Translations under genes and position numbers: made by a program
Assembly (NCBI RefSeq): GCF_000615805.1
Contig: NZ_BAMJ01000005.1
Span: 1-64,000, forward strand
Direction of reading: 5' to 3'
From: Latilactobacillus fuchuensis DSM 14340 = JCM 11249
GTDB lineage: Bacteria; Bacillota; Bacilli; Lactobacillales; Lactobacillaceae
Length of the DNA stretch: 64,000 nucleotides
In this document: positions 62,874-64,000 of the stretch, piece by piece
Position numbering within the stretch: the stretch's first letter is position 1
Layout of the letters: every line of letters starts with the position of its first letter
The notes under the pieces: generated by a model
Database searches by the model: none
The model's input: the letters and a program-made list of their open reading frames with translations, nothing else
What the model was told of the DNA's origin: nothing

Positions 62874-63485
62874 ATGACTGACTACTACTACTCTAAGAAT
62901 CCTGAAGTGGCCCATTTTGAAAAAAATTGGGATTTTGAAATACGGGGCTTTAACTTTAAATTTACAACGGATAACGGCGTCTTTTCGAAGAATACCGTCG
63001 ATTATGGGTCACGCGTGTTACTAGACACCGTCGATTTAGCGGAAGTACCAGACGGTCCCGTGCTAGATATGGGCTGTGGCTACGGCCCAATTGGGATGAC
63101 GATTGCCAAACTGGCACCCAAACGGCGCATTGATATGGTCGACGTCAATGAACGCGCACTAGGTTTAGCACAAACCAACTGTCAATTAAACAAAATCGAG
63201 AACGTGCGTATTTTTGAATCAGCTGAATATCAAAACGTGCCGGATCAATACGCTGCGATTTACACTAATCCGCCAATCCGGGCCGGTAAAGATGTGGTTC
63301 AAAATATTTTAACTGGGGCCTACGATCATCTATTGCCCGAAGGTGAATTGAACGTGGTGATTCAAAAAAAACAGGGGGCACCTTCTGCCAAGAAGACGAT
63401 GCAAACCGTTTTTGGTAACGTTCAAATCATTCACAAGGATAAAGGCTATTACATTTTACAAAGCATAAAATTAACGGAAGCTTAA
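62874..63485 (+). CDS. Class I SAM-dependent methyltransferase (RsmC-like, YbxB family)
   Basis: 203 residues. SAM-binding motif I VLDMGCGYGPIGMTIA (about 63-78), motif II IDMVDVNERAL, and motif IV IYTNPPIRAGKD (about 129-140), where NPPI marks N-methylation of guanine as in RsmC. Likely modifies G of 16S rRNA; the exact target is inferred. ATGAGG upstream. Probably co-transcribed with mprF. Confidence 0.9.
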   Translation: MTDYYYSKNPEVAHFEKNWDFEIRGFNFKFTTDNGVFSKNTVDYGSRVLLDTVDLAEVPDGPVLDMGCGYGPIGMTIAKLAPKRRIDMVDVNERALGLAQTNCQLNKIENVRIFESAEYQNVPDQYAAIYTNPPIRAGKDVVQNILTGAYDHLLPEGELNVVIQKKQGAPSAKKTMQTVFGNVQIIHKDKGYYILQSIKLTEA

Positions 63486-63549
63486 GGCTATTTCCGGGGT
63501 AAATCTGAGCTGAATATGCTATCATAAAGGTATCAGCAAGGAGGTCAAT

Positions 63550-63897
63550 ATGATGAAAACCAGATATAAGATATTAATTGGTGTTGGCGCAACAGCAGCG
63601 ATTGGTGCCACAACTGCTTTTGTGGGTTCCAAAGCATTATTTGAAAAAATTGAACGTTATCGGAAACGTTTAGCGGTCAAAAGCTTCGTTAAAGAAAAGT
63701 TACACGGTAACCAAAAAGCTTTAGCTTTAGTGGATCAATTATCAGATACTGATGTCAATAACTTGCTCAATGCGGCCGATAAATTAAACGATTTAAAGGA
63801 CAAATTAGGCGAACAAACCGATAATATTCCAGAAATGGTCAATGATCTACGACAAACCCTAACAGCCTACGCAACAAAGGTAAAAGAACATTTATAA
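63550..63897 (+). CDS. Small membrane-anchored hypothetical protein (YtxH-like layout)
   Basis: 115 residues. One N-terminal hydrophobic helix rich in Gly/Ala (about 7-27: ILIGVGATAAIGATTAFVGSK), then a charged helical tail (FEKIERYRKRLAVKSFVKEKL, NNLLNAADKLNDLKDKLGEQ), likely coiled coil. The layout resembles YtxH-type stress proteins, but no signature proves it. GGAGG five bases before ATG 63550. Single gene with a terminator. Confidence 0.7.
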   Translation: MMKTRYKILIGVGATAAIGATTAFVGSKALFEKIERYRKRLAVKSFVKEKLHGNQKALALVDQLSDTDVNNLLNAADKLNDLKDKLGEQTDNIPEMVNDLRQTLTAYATKVKEHL

Positions 63898-63940
63898 AGC
63901 GAAGTGCTGACTCAGCCGATTAACTTCTGAGTATAGCCTA

Positions 63941-63981
63941 AAATAAGGAATTGTGACGGTGTTAGTCACGATTCCTTATTT
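63941..63981 (+). terminator. Terminator after the last gene
   Basis: AAATAAGGAATTGTGAC (63941-63957) / GTCACGATTCCTTATTT (63965-63981), one G-T pair. Confidence 0.82.
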
Positions 63982-64000
63982 GTAGCTAGACGGAAGAAGT

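Overview
The window is a 64 kb stretch of a low-GC Gram-positive chromosome. It fits a lactic acid bacterium, most likely the Latilactobacillus sakei/curvatus group. The reasons are an LPxTG wall protein with MucBP repeats, the block rlmB-yacP-sigH-rpmG-secE-nusG-rplK-rplA, T-box and ribosomal-protein leaders, many PTS operons, two bleomycin-hydrolase-type PepC peptidases, and TTG/GTG starts behind strong GGAGG sites. The species name is inference from gene content. No rRNA, tRNA, CRISPR array or insertion sequence was seen.

Layout. 0-6.5 kb: a giant MucBP wall protein (frameshifted), a MarR regulator with a shifted tail, and a lone serine recombinase. 6.6-8.4 kb: truA-rplM-rpsI. 8.4-14.6 kb: an accessory island. 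It holds two copies of a candidate type I toxin-antitoxin unit (32-residue peptide, upstream leader ORF, 3' antisense RNA), a decayed third copy, an AbiEi/AbiEii pair lying between the two intact copies, an orphan small ORF, a DapE-like peptidase and a second AbiE-type pair. 14.6-23.5 kb: csbD-like gene, mgtC, guanine deaminase with a purine permease, yjeM, and an OpuA/Gbu osmolyte ABC transporter with a frameshifted binding protein. 23.5-28.5 kb: an unusual five-gene operon (glycosylasparaginase-like Ntn hydrolase, GntR regulator, GrdB-related protein, lone PTS EIIC, M20 dipeptidase). 28.5-32.3 kb: an RpiR-family regulator divergent from fruK-fruA. 32.4-43.2 kb: a galactosamine / galacto-N-biose type catabolic cluster (mannose-family PTS EIIB-C-D-A, GH35 galactosidase, HAD phosphatase, NagR-like GntR, AgaS, NagA, LacD, LacC) with four TGGT-N4-ACCA inverted repeats as likely operators. 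43.3-64 kb: housekeeping (two pepC, rpiA, dut, radA, yacL, T-box-cysS-mrnC-rlmB-yacP, sigH, rpmG-secE-nusG, rplKA, ackA, rplJL, mprF, an rsmC-like methyltransferase, a small membrane-anchored protein).

How the genes work together. In the 32-43 kb cluster, GalNAc or Gal-beta-1,3-linked disaccharides would enter through the PTS. They would be cut by the GH35 enzyme, deacetylated by NagA, deaminated and isomerised by AgaS to tagatose-6-phosphate, phosphorylated by LacC and split by LacD into triose phosphates. The guaD-permease pair salvages guanine to xanthine.

A quality warning. Seven genes (MucBP protein, marR, truA, abiEii, opuAC, nagA, dut) each need exactly one extra base to restore a full-length frame, always at a position where a short homopolymer could have lost one base. 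Frameshifts in housekeeping genes such as truA and dut make systematic base-calling error a serious alternative to real mutation. The most novel-looking element is the duplicated peptide/antisense unit at 8.4-11.0 kb, whose leader regions are identical over 221 bp while the encoded peptides have diverged.
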